Part shown: positions 6,374-14,116 of the stretch, piece after piece | Numbering within the stretch: position 1 is the stretch's first letter | Layout: every line of letters begins with the position of its first letter | Virus record (IMG/VR): IMGVR_UViG_3300007541_007157 | Location: 1 to 35,574 of that record | Direction: 5' to 3' (one strand) | DNA: 35,574 bases | Origin: a virus | Notes under the pieces: generated by a model | What the model was told of the DNA's origin: nothing | The model's input: only the letters and a program-made list of their open reading frames with translations | Databases searched by the model: none | Made by a program: the position numbers and the translations under genes

Positions 6374-6626
6374 ATTTGTATAGATCAGTTAGTGTTCCAG
6401 TCATCATTGCTGATGTTGTTTTTAAAGTGTTAGAAGTTCTACCAATACGTTTTAGATGTTCTTTGGCTGTATCATTATATTTGATACCATAATGGTTTTT
6501 GATATATTTTGCAAACTCAAGAATTTCTCCTTCAAGTTCTTCCATCCACCAAACTTTTGAATCGTGTTCAGATGCTACAGAGTGTTTTACTTTTACTGGA
6601 TCTAATTTTATATGTTTCCCTTCCAT
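6360..6626 (-). CDS. Small soluble protein, unknown
   Basis: I do not recognise this 88-residue protein. It is predicted helical (VWWMEELEGEILEFAKYIKN, DTAKEHLKRIGRTSNTLK) and carries no Cys. It overlaps the DUF2061-like gene upstream by 19 bases and the 37-residue peptide gene downstream by 14 bases, as expected in a compact phage operon. No function can be assigned. Confidence 0.65.
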   Translation of the reverse strand: MEGKHIKLDPVKVKHSVASEHDSKVWWMEELEGEILEFAKYIKNHYGIKYNDTAKEHLKRIGRTSNTLKTTSAMMTGTLTDLYKYEDN

Positions 6627-6907
6627 TTACCGTATCCTTCTTTTTTCTTTTTCTTTTTTAATGGTTTTTTAGTAATTTTTGACATCCATAACTTATCTAA
6701 AACAAAATACCAAACTGAATTTGCTAATGGTTCTACAATAGCATCTGTCATTGCTTCATAAAATGTTACTTCTGCTACTGATTTAAGAACTATGATTGCA
6801 ATAACAAAGTGTCCTATTGTATAGATTAATGTTCTTAATAATGAACCTCTATTTGTTAGATAGAAATTTTTTGCTGAGTTAGGTAACCCATGTGTAAATT
6901 CAGTCAT
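6608..6907 (-). CDS. DUF2061-like membrane protein
   Basis: The 99-residue protein matches the pattern of DUF2061: a short N-terminus, then SLLRTLIYTIGHFVIAIIVL, a charged turn, and a second amphipathic segment (VEPLANSVWYFVLDKLW) that resembles the family's EVVVKIILYYLHERIW. Two spans are expected. The C-terminus is a strongly basic Lys run. DUF2061 proteins are small, uncharacterised inner-membrane proteins. The gene lies eight bases after the 92-residue gene in the same operon. Confidence 0.6.
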   Translation of the reverse strand: MTEFTHGLPNSAKNFYLTNRGSLLRTLIYTIGHFVIAIIVLKSVAEVTFYEAMTDAIVEPLANSVWYFVLDKLWMSKITKKPLKKKKKKEGYGKWKGNI

Positions 6908-6915
6908 GTTTTATT

Positions 6916-7194
6916 TTAACCTACTGGTTCTAGTTTACCATTTTTATCTGTAAACCAAGTGTATCCTGCTACCTTGGCTTGTTTGTCATAGCCTTTGAGA
7001 TTATAAGCAAACAATAGTTCAGGTTGATGTGTATTTCTAATCAAACCATACTTTGATTGTCTATTTCCTTCAAGGATATACGTGGCTTGTTTGGTTTGTG
7101 GATCTTTTACAAGCTCTACCTTAAATTTGTGTTTACCAATAGTAATTTCAGTATTCTGTGGTAAATCACTGTGCTTTTTTATTTCTTCTGTCAT
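6916..7194 (-). CDS. Small protein, unknown, first gene of its operon
   Basis: I do not recognise this 92-residue protein. It looks beta-rich and compact (TEITIGKHKFKVELV, ATYILEG, VAGYTWFTDKNGKLEPVG) with no Cys and no membrane segment. GAGG lies eight bases before the ATG, and a strong sigma70 promoter (7258-7231) gives a 36-nt leader. It probably belongs to the early-expressed small genes. Confidence 0.7.
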   Translation of the reverse strand: MTEEIKKHSDLPQNTEITIGKHKFKVELVKDPQTKQATYILEGNRQSKYGLIRNTHQPELLFAYNLKGYDKQAKVAGYTWFTDKNGKLEPVG

Positions 7195-7230
7195 TTATTT
7201 GCCTCGTTTGTATTTAACATAACTTTCTAT

Positions 7231-7258
7231 AGTATAGCATCTTATAGGTATCTGTCAA
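7231..7258 (-). promoter_or_regulatory. Sigma70-like early promoter
   Basis: TTGACA (7258-7253), 16 nt and TATACT (7236-7231) on the minus strand. The -35 hexamer is the exact consensus. It drives the run of small genes 7194-6017. Confidence 0.75.
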
Positions 7259-7282
7259 CCATAAAGATGCCTAAAAATTCAT

Positions 7283-7290
7283 AATAAATA
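7283..7290 (+). promoter_or_regulatory. Late promoter motif AATAAATA
   Basis: AATAAATAC followed by TATATAAT lies 10 nt upstream of the ATG at 7301. A transcript starting from it would have a leader of only a few bases. Confidence 0.45.
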
Positions 7291-7300
7291 CATATATAAT

Positions 7301-7600
7301 ATGATAGTATCTTGGAAAACAACTAACAAAAAAGAGGATATTAATGCTGTTTTACTGCGTATGGAACAGCAAATATTGCCGCATGTTCCTGAATTAGTTA
7401 AGCAAAAAGCACAGATTGTAAACAATTGTTTAGTTATTACAGAAGAATGGAATATCAATAACATAGAACAAGCAAAACAGGAATTTCCACACTTATTTTG
7501 GGGTTATAATGATTTGCCTATGGAATTTACTGATGAACATTTAGATCTCAGCGATTTAAAGCCAGGGCAGAGTTATTTTAACAATAAACTACACTATTAA
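7301..7600 (+). CDS. Small protein, unknown
   Basis: I do not recognise this 99-residue protein. It is predicted mixed alpha/beta (INAVLLRMEQQILPHVPELVKQ, CLVITEEWN) with an acidic C-terminal third (EFTDEHLDLSDL). There is no signal peptide or membrane span. The ATG follows TATAAT directly and has no Shine-Dalgarno sequence, so it may be translated without a leader. A convincing but unclassified gene, it is followed by the 111-residue gene on the same strand. Confidence 0.65.
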   Translation: MIVSWKTTNKKEDINAVLLRMEQQILPHVPELVKQKAQIVNNCLVITEEWNINNIEQAKQEFPHLFWGYNDLPMEFTDEHLDLSDLKPGQSYFNNKLHY

Positions 7601-7612
7601 CTACCTAGTTTA

Positions 7613-7636
7613 GATAAATATAAATGTTTATATAAT
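7613..7636 (+). promoter_or_regulatory. Putative late promoter with downstream TATAAT
   Basis: GATAAATA (7613-7620) and TATAAT (7631-7636) precede the 111-residue gene. A perfect 14-base palindrome ATTCTTATAAGAAT (7641-7654) lies between this and the ribosome binding site and may protect or regulate the 5' end of the message. Confidence 0.45.
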
Positions 7637-7667
7637 ACACATTCTTATAAGAATTAGGAGAAAAATT

Positions 7668-8003
7668 ATGGCAAAAAAGATATCTTATAAAACAAATGGT
7701 ACCGCTGGTGCTGTTGAAGCCTTAAAAGCATTTTTAGGCGAAACTGCTGGTCCAATCCCTGTTGAAGGTGACGGTACTTATAATGCTATTGATCATTCTC
7801 AATTTAACAATGTAGCAGGTGGTCCAAACAATCAAGTTGATTGGAACAAATATATTGGAGCAAAATGGGCAATGAGAGGTGATGATGTTGTGATTACTAT
7901 TTCATTTGATGACTCATATGATGATGCGGCATTGGCGGCAACTGGTATTCAAACTGACATTGGTAGTTTACCATTAGTTACTGAAACTGATCACTTAGAC
8001 TAA
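7668..8003 (+). CDS. Well-expressed small phage protein, unknown
   Basis: I do not recognise this 111-residue acidic protein. It has no Cys, no signal peptide and no membrane span. It is rich in Gly, Ala, Asp and Asn (EGDGTYNAIDHSQFNNVAGGP) and has a beta-like stretch (DDVVITISFDDSYDD), consistent with a soluble or virion-surface protein. The leader AATTAGGAGAAAAAT before the ATG is strong and almost identical to that of the conserved phage gene starting at 35201, which suggests high late expression. It ends at a hairpin shared with the convergent cluster. A virion role is inferred, not shown. Confidence 0.75.
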   Translation: MAKKISYKTNGTAGAVEALKAFLGETAGPIPVEGDGTYNAIDHSQFNNVAGGPNNQVDWNKYIGAKWAMRGDDVVITISFDDSYDDAALAATGIQTDIGSLPLVTETDHLD

Positions 8004-8017
8004 TAAATCAAAAACAA

Positions 8018-8048
8018 TTTAAGTGTCTTTTTTATAAAGGCACTTAAA
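8018..8048. terminator. Bidirectional hairpin between convergent genes
   Basis: TTTAAGTGTCTTT (8018-8030) pairs with AAAGGCACTTAAA (8036-8048) across a 5-nt loop. The one mismatch is a G-U wobble in the plus-strand RNA. T-rich stretches follow on both sides. It separates the 111-residue gene from the end of the 21-gene cluster and overlaps the last stop codon of that cluster. Confidence 0.65.
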
Positions 8049-9006
8049 CTTGTTTTGTTACTTTTAAAAAATTTTCTTTATCTATATGTATTTCAATTCT
8101 GTGCAGAAGTCTTTTTTCTAACTGCTCGACAGTTAAAACATCATTACCATCTGTTCTTGCTCTTCTATGAATAGATACTTCTTGATCAAAATATATAATG
8201 TCACCGTTTTGCCATACATGATCATATGTATACTCTGGTGTTACATACTCAGTCATTATGTATTTTTTAAGATCTAAAAATTCTTGTTCTGTCTTACCAA
8301 CTATGCCTGTAATCTGACTTGGTGAAAAGTGTAGCCCTTCTTTGCCGCTTATATTTTTTCTAACTAGCGGTTGTTTCTTATCCATCCAATCACCGCCATA
8401 GCCTGTTTCTGCTGTTCTATATTTGTCATCAACATCGATAATTGCATCTTCACCTTCTACAAATCCCCATTGCATGATTGTATTTTTTAGTTCTTGTTTT
8501 TTTTCTTCTGACTCTAAATGATATCTATCAACCATTTGACAAATTTGTGTCATTGTTCCTTCTGTACCTTCGACTCCATGTAAACCAACTATTTCAGGTA
8601 AAGGTCTTTCTACTCCATTTATTAATTCACGTTCTGCTTCAGCACAATGCCAATTAAATCTTTTTGTAAAACCTCCTGCTAGTCCTTTATAGTCACCTTT
8701 TTCATTTTTGTATTTGGCAGTTACCATATCAAGCCCAGGCCATATAGGAGCACCTTGCTCATCTAAGTAGCCTGTTTTGTGTCCTGTAGGTACTCCTCGC
8801 TTTTGTCCATGTGTTGCTATTTGTCCAATACCTTCAGATAACTGGTAAAATTGATCTATACTGTAATGCACTTGAGGTAGTACAACCACTAGTTCTTGTT
8901 TACACAACTTTGATACTTCATCTAACTCGTCTTGAACAAAAGGATATTTTAGGTCTGTTATTTCAACACCAAAATTTCCAAAGTTCTTTAAAGGTTTAAC
9001 TTTCAT
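8044..9006 (-). CDS. TauD-like 2OG oxygenase with His-x-Ala motif (halogenase-like)
   Basis: The 320-residue protein has a TauD/TfdA-type layout: an N-terminal GVEITDLKYP strand, NWH at 118-120, and a C-terminal GDIIYFDQEVSIHRR with distal iron ligand H280 and R303 in LLHRIEI. In TauD the NWH is followed by Thr-Asp, so the iron ligand pair is H-x-D. Here it reads H120-Cys-Ala122, with Glu at 123. Loss of this carboxylate is the hallmark of Fe(II)/2OG halogenases (SyrB2, BesD, WelO5). The H-to-H distance (160) matches TauD (156). The protein may therefore be a halogenase, an oxygenase using E123, or inactive. It is the last gene of the 21-gene run and overlaps its paralog by 11 bases. Confidence 0.8.
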   Translation of the reverse strand: MKVKPLKNFGNFGVEITDLKYPFVQDELDEVSKLCKQELVVVLPQVHYSIDQFYQLSEGIGQIATHGQKRGVPTGHKTGYLDEQGAPIWPGLDMVTAKYKNEKGDYKGLAGGFTKRFNWHCAEAERELINGVERPLPEIVGLHGVEGTEGTMTQICQMVDRYHLESEEKKQELKNTIMQWGFVEGEDAIIDVDDKYRTAETGYGGDWMDKKQPLVRKNISGKEGLHFSPSQITGIVGKTEQEFLDLKKYIMTEYVTPEYTYDHVWQNGDIIYFDQEVSIHRRARTDGNDVLTVEQLEKRLLHRIEIHIDKENFLKVTKQV

Positions 9007-9997
9007 ATACTGCTTCTCCTTGCTTTTGTTTTAGTTCAGCATATGGATTTCTAGAATCTGGATATACTTCTATTCTATGAAGCAAACGTTTTTCTAATTG
9101 TTCAAGTGTAAGTCCTGCTACATTTTTATTAGCATCAGTTCTTCTATGAATACAAACCTTTTGATCCATATAGAATATATCACCATCTTGCCATTCATGA
9201 TTGTATATATATTTGTCAGTAATATACTCTTTCATTATATAATCTTTAAGTTTTTGGTATTTTTCATTGTCTTGACCAACTATCCCTACTATTTGACTTG
9301 GTGAAAAATGTAGGCCTTCTTTACCATTGACTGCTACCTGTACAAGTGATTGCTGTTTAGACAATGCTCTAGCAATACCTAATTCTTTTTGTACTGCTTC
9401 TTTATATTCATCAAACTGCCCCCATTCTGGTAATATAGCATCATCACCTTCTACAAAGCCCCAATTCATAATTGTATCTTTTAGTTCTTGTTTTTTCTCT
9501 GGTGTTTCCAGTTCATATCTATCAATCATTTGACAAACCTGTGTGATAGATCCTTCTGTTCCACGTACACCTTGTAGTCCTACAAAATCTGCTAATGGTA
9601 GTTCTACACCGTTGATGCTGTCTCTTTTGGCTTCAGCACAATGCCAGTTAAAAACTTTTGTTCCGCCGTTTGGCAATCCATCTACTTTACCATCGGCATC
9701 TCTTTTGGCAGTTACTTTATCTAGTCCAAGTAATAGAGGATAACCATTGTCATCAACATAACCGCCTTTGTATGTTGTTTTTTCATTTTCATTTAATCCA
9801 TACTTCCATACTGTTCCTAGGTTAGTTGATAATTCATAATATTGTTCTTTGGTATAGTTAATTTTTGGAAATACCATTACAAGATTTTCAACTAATAGTT
9901 TTTTTAATTCATCCATTTCTTCTTTAACAAATGGATATTTTACTCCTGTTACTGATATACCAATAGAGCCAAAGTTTTTTATTTTATCTATGTTCAT
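8996..9997 (-). CDS. TauD-like 2OG oxygenase with His-x-Ala motif, paralog
   Basis: The 333-residue protein is a close paralog of the downstream gene, with the same frame throughout (NFGSIGISVTGVKYPFV, GLHFSPSQIVGIVG, LEQLEKRLLHRIE). It also has H119-Cys-Ala121-Glu122 where TauD has H-x-D. H284 and R308 are conserved as distal iron ligand and 2-oxoglutarate anchor. Two diverged copies keeping the same unusual triad argues that the change is functional and not decay. Its start overlaps the preceding stop as ATGA. The substrate is unknown. The pair may act as a heteromer or on related substrates. Confidence 0.8.
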   Translation of the reverse strand: MNIDKIKNFGSIGISVTGVKYPFVKEEMDELKKLLVENLVMVFPKINYTKEQYYELSTNLGTVWKYGLNENEKTTYKGGYVDDNGYPLLLGLDKVTAKRDADGKVDGLPNGGTKVFNWHCAEAKRDSINGVELPLADFVGLQGVRGTEGSITQVCQMIDRYELETPEKKQELKDTIMNWGFVEGDDAILPEWGQFDEYKEAVQKELGIARALSKQQSLVQVAVNGKEGLHFSPSQIVGIVGQDNEKYQKLKDYIMKEYITDKYIYNHEWQDGDIFYMDQKVCIHRRTDANKNVAGLTLEQLEKRLLHRIEVYPDSRNPYAELKQKQGEAVYES

Positions 9998-10650
9998 GCT
10001 ACTAATTTCCTTTCTAGCATTTGTTTACGCACAAATAAATCTGCCAATACTTCAAAACTATAAGGGTAGTCAAAACAAATTGTAAAATTAATTCTTTGCT
10101 TTGATGAAGCAGTATCTACTGAATGGTAAATTGTTGTGTTAATTAATGTTGGTTGATCAATAAGTGTTTCACTTATTAATGTTTTGTTATCATTTTTCCA
10201 AAAACGTAATGGATTTTTATCCTGCTCTCCTACAAAAGGAATTAATATTGCCGCTACTCTGCCCATGTCTACATGAGAAGGTATTGCTTTATCTTCTTTT
10301 GCTCTTAAAAATCCATTTGATTTATACATTGGAAAAATAAATTGTTCTTCTACAAACTTTGGTGTTGGTACCTGAGCATATCCTTGTATGTCTCGGTATT
10401 CACCTTTGCCTGTTGACCCAAAGTTTGCTGAATCATATAGTTGCTGTATTTCTTCTTTGTTATATTTAAAGTTTGGCAACTTAATATATCCTAGTGTTAG
10501 TTGTTTATAAAATTTAAGATCATCTTGTAACTGCTCTTGTGAAATACCCATATATTCTTCTAAGGCTGTGATGTCTTTTTCTGTTGCTATATCATCACGA
10601 GCTCTAAGTTTGATTACATTTTCAATTTTGTTTATTGTTTCTGTTAGCAT
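9994..10650 (-). CDS. 2OG-Fe(II) oxygenase, Asp-hydroxylase-like
   Basis: The 218-residue protein has the beta-helix hydroxylase pattern: H126-x-D128 in IPSHVDMGRVAAILIPF, H176 in TTIYHSVD, and R186 in KQRINFTICFD. An N-terminal helical extension of about 50 residues precedes the catalytic fold. It shares the phrase LPNFKYNKEEI with the next gene's LPNFKVNYQEL, and its C-terminal layout resembles the genes at 10650 and 11275, so the three are probably a diverged family. The start shares one base with the upstream stop (TGATG). The substrate is unknown. Confidence 0.78.
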   Translation of the reverse strand: MLTETINKIENVIKLRARDDIATEKDITALEEYMGISQEQLQDDLKFYKQLTLGYIKLPNFKYNKEEIQQLYDSANFGSTGKGEYRDIQGYAQVPTPKFVEEQFIFPMYKSNGFLRAKEDKAIPSHVDMGRVAAILIPFVGEQDKNPLRFWKNDNKTLISETLIDQPTLINTTIYHSVDTASSKQRINFTICFDYPYSFEVLADLFVRKQMLERKLVA

Positions 10651-11273
10651 CAGTTTAATAATTCTCCATTACTAATCATATTTACTACTTTTTCAAAAGT
10701 GTACTTACCATAAAAACTTATTTGATAAGTAACCCTATCGCCGCCTTTGGTATTGTCTACTCCATGAAATATATCTCCACTACACTTCATTAATGTTGGA
10801 ACCTTAAAATTTAAATCAACTATTTTGTTTTTTGTGGTTGCTTCATATAATGTTGTTGGTGCTACATCAAAGTCACCATACACTGAAAAGAAAATAGCAC
10901 ACTCTCTTGGTAGATTGCTCCACTCGTCATTGTTTACTTTGGTTTTCATCAGTGCCATTGCTTCTTCGTTTTCATGTAAACTTGGCCAATCTACATGTGT
11001 GTCTTCGTGGGGTGGCAAATAACATCCTGGCCAACATTTGACATACCCTGACCATGTATAACAGTGATCTTTAAAATTTTGTTTAATTGTTTCTGGTATA
11101 ATTGGTTGTATGTAATCAGCATATGGATCTTTAGATCCTATTTGATTAGGATTGGCAGGATTTTCTAACCAAGCATTGCGAGAGTCTATGTCTTTTACTT
11201 CATCAATAAGTTCTTGATAATTAACCTTAAAGTTTGGTAACTCTAAATATCCTTTTTCAATTTGTTCAATCAT
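10650..11273 (-). CDS. 2OG-Fe(II) oxygenase, Asp-hydroxylase-like
   Basis: The 207-residue protein has H89-x-D91 (LPPHEDTHVDW), H170 (GDIFHGVDNTKGGDR) and R180, the expected iron triad and 2-oxoglutarate anchor of this superfamily. It contains four Cys residues (71, 80, 84 and 125) near the active-site part of the chain. It lies one base after the upstream gene's stop and is coupled to the downstream one by TGATG. It is probably related to its two neighbours. The substrate is unknown. Confidence 0.78.
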   Translation of the reverse strand: MIEQIEKGYLELPNFKVNYQELIDEVKDIDSRNAWLENPANPNQIGSKDPYADYIQPIIPETIKQNFKDHCYTWSGYVKCWPGCYLPPHEDTHVDWPSLHENEEAMALMKTKVNNDEWSNLPRECAIFFSVYGDFDVAPTTLYEATTKNKIVDLNFKVPTLMKCSGDIFHGVDNTKGGDRVTYQISFYGKYTFEKVVNMISNGELLN

Positions 11274-11274
11274 T

Positions 11275-11901
11275 TTAATTTAAAATTTTTCCTTTACTAT
11301 GTAATAATAACAGATTTTCCCATAGTTGTCTATTTAAAAATTCAGTGTCAAATGTTAATTGAAATGATATACGATCTTGTGTTGGAACTTTTATTGTGTG
11401 CATTTTTTGAGTGTTAACTATTGTAGGACCAGTATACTCGTGTTCAAATAAAAACTGGTCACCATCATAGAATTCTATAGGTGATGTTTCATCTGTCAAA
11501 CTTATGTGAATCATTGCTTCTCGCATTTGACTATCAGGTTTTCCATAATCATCTGTATGTTTTAGTAATTCAAACCCTTTTGGAAATTTTATAAACTGCC
11601 CACGCATGGCTGGTTGTAATATAGGATTAAACTGTTCTATTATTGATTGTATCAGTTCATATGCTTGTGATTGTGTTTCGTAGTCTACATACTCTAACTG
11701 TTTAAATAAGTTATGACCTGTTTGTCCGTCATAGTTATAAATGTCATAATCATTTTTACTTACAAAATAAAGTGTTGTTTGATTTTTAGAAATAAAAGAC
11801 GTTACCCCAAAGTCATCAACCACTTGTAGTAACTTTGACTTATTATATTTTAAACCTTTTATTTCTAAAATATAATCTGACTTATCAATTGTTTCTACCA
11901 T
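11275..11901 (-). CDS. 2OG-Fe(II) oxygenase, Asp-hydroxylase-like
   Basis: The 208-residue protein carries H115-x-D117 (LLKHTDDYGKPDSQ), H168 (NTQKMHTIKV) and R177 (QDRISFQLTFD). The order of elements and the C-terminal sequence (FLNRQLWENLLLL) resemble the two genes downstream. Its first codons overlap the end of the desaturase gene by 17 bases. It would hydroxylate an unknown small molecule or peptide in the cytoplasm. Confidence 0.78.
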   Translation of the reverse strand: MVETIDKSDYILEIKGLKYNKSKLLQVVDDFGVTSFISKNQTTLYFVSKNDYDIYNYDGQTGHNLFKQLEYVDYETQSQAYELIQSIIEQFNPILQPAMRGQFIKFPKGFELLKHTDDYGKPDSQMREAMIHISLTDETSPIEFYDGDQFLFEHEYTGPTIVNTQKMHTIKVPTQDRISFQLTFDTEFLNRQLWENLLLLHSKGKILN

Positions 11902-12640
11902 GTGTTGTTTTTTCTAAAAAGAAATGTTTTATGATCCAAGCAGGTAAATCAATTTCCCACCATTTTTCTTTGTTTGTCCAACTGGTTGGTTTTTCATGAT
12001 GAGTGTTATGTAAACCACTACCTAATGTTAAAATGTTTACCCATGTATTATTTGTACTATGATCTTTTGTGTCAAACAATCTATATCCCCATTTATGACA
12101 AACTGTATTAACTAACCCGGCACTGTGAAAAGTAATCACTGCTGGTAACGATATTAAAAACACTGCTATACGCCAATCAATTAGTGCTACAATTAAATAT
12201 GTTCCTAACAATAATTTTAAATAGTGTTGATGTATAAATTTAATCCATGTGTCTTTTACTAGATCAGCAACAAACTTTCTTTCAATTGTAAATGGTTCCC
12301 AAAAAGTTGACCATATACGCCACATTGGTTGACCACCATGTGGATCTTCTTTGGTTTCTGGAACTGCATGATGCTTTCTATGTATTCCGCACCAAGCAAT
12401 AGGTGATCCAAAACAATTAAACATACTTAAAACAATAAGCAATCTTGATTTCCAATATGATGTTTCAAAACTTTTGTGTGTTAGATATCTGTGTAGTGCT
12501 ATCTCCCCGCCAATTTTTCCAAACACTATCCAACCAATAAAAGATAGCCATAACCATTCCCATCCAACATACACTAGTCCTATAATGGCTAATATATGAT
12601 TGGCTAATAAAATTAATTTTAATTTATACTCGTAACTCAT
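11885..12640 (-). CDS. Fatty-acid desaturase (delta-9 type)
   Basis: The 251-residue membrane enzyme would insert a double bond into an acyl chain using a di-iron centre. The three histidine boxes are complete: H50-x4-H55 (HRYLTHKSF), H87-x2-HH91 (HRKHHAVPE) and H211-x2-HH215 (HNTHHEKP). Hydrophobic segments flank them (about 9-45, 65-82 and 143-175). It is short but within the range of bacterial acyl-lipid or acyl-CoA desaturases. Electrons could come through the ferredoxin reductase encoded in the same run. A second, diverged desaturase lies at 30953. Confidence 0.92.
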   Translation of the reverse strand: MSYEYKLKLILLANHILAIIGLVYVGWEWLWLSFIGWIVFGKIGGEIALHRYLTHKSFETSYWKSRLLIVLSMFNCFGSPIAWCGIHRKHHAVPETKEDPHGGQPMWRIWSTFWEPFTIERKFVADLVKDTWIKFIHQHYLKLLLGTYLIVALIDWRIAVFLISLPAVITFHSAGLVNTVCHKWGYRLFDTKDHSTNNTWVNILTLGSGLHNTHHEKPTSWTNKEKWWEIDLPAWIIKHFFLEKTTHGRNN

Positions 12641-13352
12641 TTGCTGTTATTATATACTCTTTATATTTATTTGCACTCTTTTTTAATAGTATGTTGTGTT
12701 TTTCTGTATTTACAGTTCCTATAATAAATCCAACAATACGTTCATCATCAATACCAGGTTTAGGATCCATACCATGTAATTGTGTACAGTGATTTATAAC
12801 GTAAGCATCTGTATTTTTTGGAATATTACAGTATACTTTGTTTTTTCCTTGTTCGTCTTTGCACATATATAAAGTATCTCTTGAACCATGTACAATAAAT
12901 CTATAGCCTATTGGTTCGTTTTCTAATTGATGATCTAGTACTGCTTGAGGGTTGTCAACGTAACTAGGTACATCTATATAAGCGCCACTACTATCCATCA
13001 TACGACCAACGTATCCAACTGACGCTCCATCTGTGTGTGGAAGTACATGACCTTTTGCTCTTTCTAAACGTGCATCTAATATAGTTTCAAATGGATAGTA
13101 GTCATCAATCCATTTAATTAAATCAGGGTATGTTTTACGAGCAAAACTATTCCATGTTCCTTTATCTGATAACTGTTGTGCTTTCCATTGATAAAATACA
13201 TCAGATGCTTGTGATAAAGTATCATCACTAACATCTCTAAAAACTAACTCTTTATCTTTACCATATCCTACTGCTTGAGTTTTACCATAAAAATTTTTTA
13301 TGATTATATCTTTATTTGGTATAGGTGGTATATCTAACGGTAGAAATAACAT
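12624..13352 (-). CDS. 2OG oxygenase, tandem family copy A
   Basis: This is one of four adjacent paralogs sharing the N-terminus L-P-L-D-I-P-P-I-P-N-K, a central NEPIGYRFIV-GSRDTLYMC block, and a C-terminal HG-DP-PGIDDERIVGFI block. Here (242 residues) the iron triad is H106-x-D108 (LPHTDG) and H193, with R205 as the likely 2-oxoglutarate anchor. AGGAG lies eight bases before the ATG, which shares a base with the preceding stop. The family looks like a small Asp-hydroxylase-type dioxygenase. The substrate is unknown. Confidence 0.75.
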   Translation of the reverse strand: MLFLPLDIPPIPNKDIIIKNFYGKTQAVGYGKDKELVFRDVSDDTLSQASDVFYQWKAQQLSDKGTWNSFARKTYPDLIKWIDDYYPFETILDARLERAKGHVLPHTDGASVGYVGRMMDSSGAYIDVPSYVDNPQAVLDHQLENEPIGYRFIVHGSRDTLYMCKDEQGKNKVYCNIPKNTDAYVINHCTQLHGMDPKPGIDDERIVGFIIGTVNTEKHNILLKKSANKYKEYIITANELRV

Positions 13353-14116
13353 TAAATCGTCTCCTTACTATACCATGGAAGATCTTGCTTTGATAAAGAA
13401 TAACTTTTATATACATTATAACTTTTTTCTATTAATTGTTTGTGTTTATTTGGATCAACTATCCCATCTATAAATCCAACTACACGTTCATCATCTACTG
13501 ATTCTTTTGGATCCATACCATGCATTTGTGTACAATGATTAATAACATAAGCATCTGTTTCTTTTGGTGTTGAACAAAAAACTTTTTGCTGTGTATTATT
13601 TTCATTACACATATATAAACTATTGCGACTTCCACTAACAATAAATCTATAGCCTATTGGTTCGTTTTCTAGTTGGTGTTTATAAATTGCTTGTGGATTT
13701 GTAACTTCATTAGCATACGGTATTTTAACACTGTTGCCTTTACTATCTGTCATTACTCCTTCAAAAACATGATTATCCCAATCATAAGCATCAGTATGTG
13801 GTAATATACTTTGTTGAGCCCTATCTAATCTTACATCTAATTTTTGTGTAAAAGGAAAATTATCATCAATCCATTGAATAAGCTCTGGGTATGTTTGCCT
13901 AGCAAATTCATTCCATTCACCATCTTCTAATAGATTTTGTGTTTTCCATTTGTAAAATACATCGCTGGCTGAATCAATCTTTTTTTGATCAGTTTCAATT
14001 AACATAAGGTCATTGTTAGAATCATATCCTACAACTTTTGTATTTCCATAAAAATTTTTTAAAATTTTTTCTTTATTTGGAATAGTAGGGACATCTAATG
14101 GCACAAAAAGAATCAT
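13352..14116 (-). CDS. 2OG oxygenase, tandem family copy B
   Basis: At 254 residues this is the longest of the four paralogs. The triad is H107-x-D109 (LPHTDAYDWD), H199 (TQMHGMDPKE), with R211. It is closest to copy A by eye, sharing NFYGNTK/NFYGKTQ and SASDVFYKWKTQ/QASDVFYQWKAQ, which suggests a recent duplication. The region just after the HTD motif, likely near the active-site mouth, differs most. It overlaps copy C by four bases (ATGA). Confidence 0.75.
   Translation of the reverse strand: MILFVPLDVPTIPNKEKILKNFYGNTKVVGYDSNNDLMLIETDQKKIDSASDVFYKWKTQNLLEDGEWNEFARQTYPELIQWIDDNFPFTQKLDVRLDRAQQSILPHTDAYDWDNHVFEGVMTDSKGNSVKIPYANEVTNPQAIYKHQLENEPIGYRFIVSGSRNSLYMCNENNTQQKVFCSTPKETDAYVINHCTQMHGMDPKESVDDERVVGFIDGIVDPNKHKQLIEKSYNVYKSYSLSKQDLPWYSKETI

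Noticed and set aside
7668-8003. The 111-residue protein as a precursor peptide for the radical SAM enzymes
   Set aside because: It has no Cys, no leader-core layout and no repeated core motif, and it is not in an operon with any radical SAM gene.
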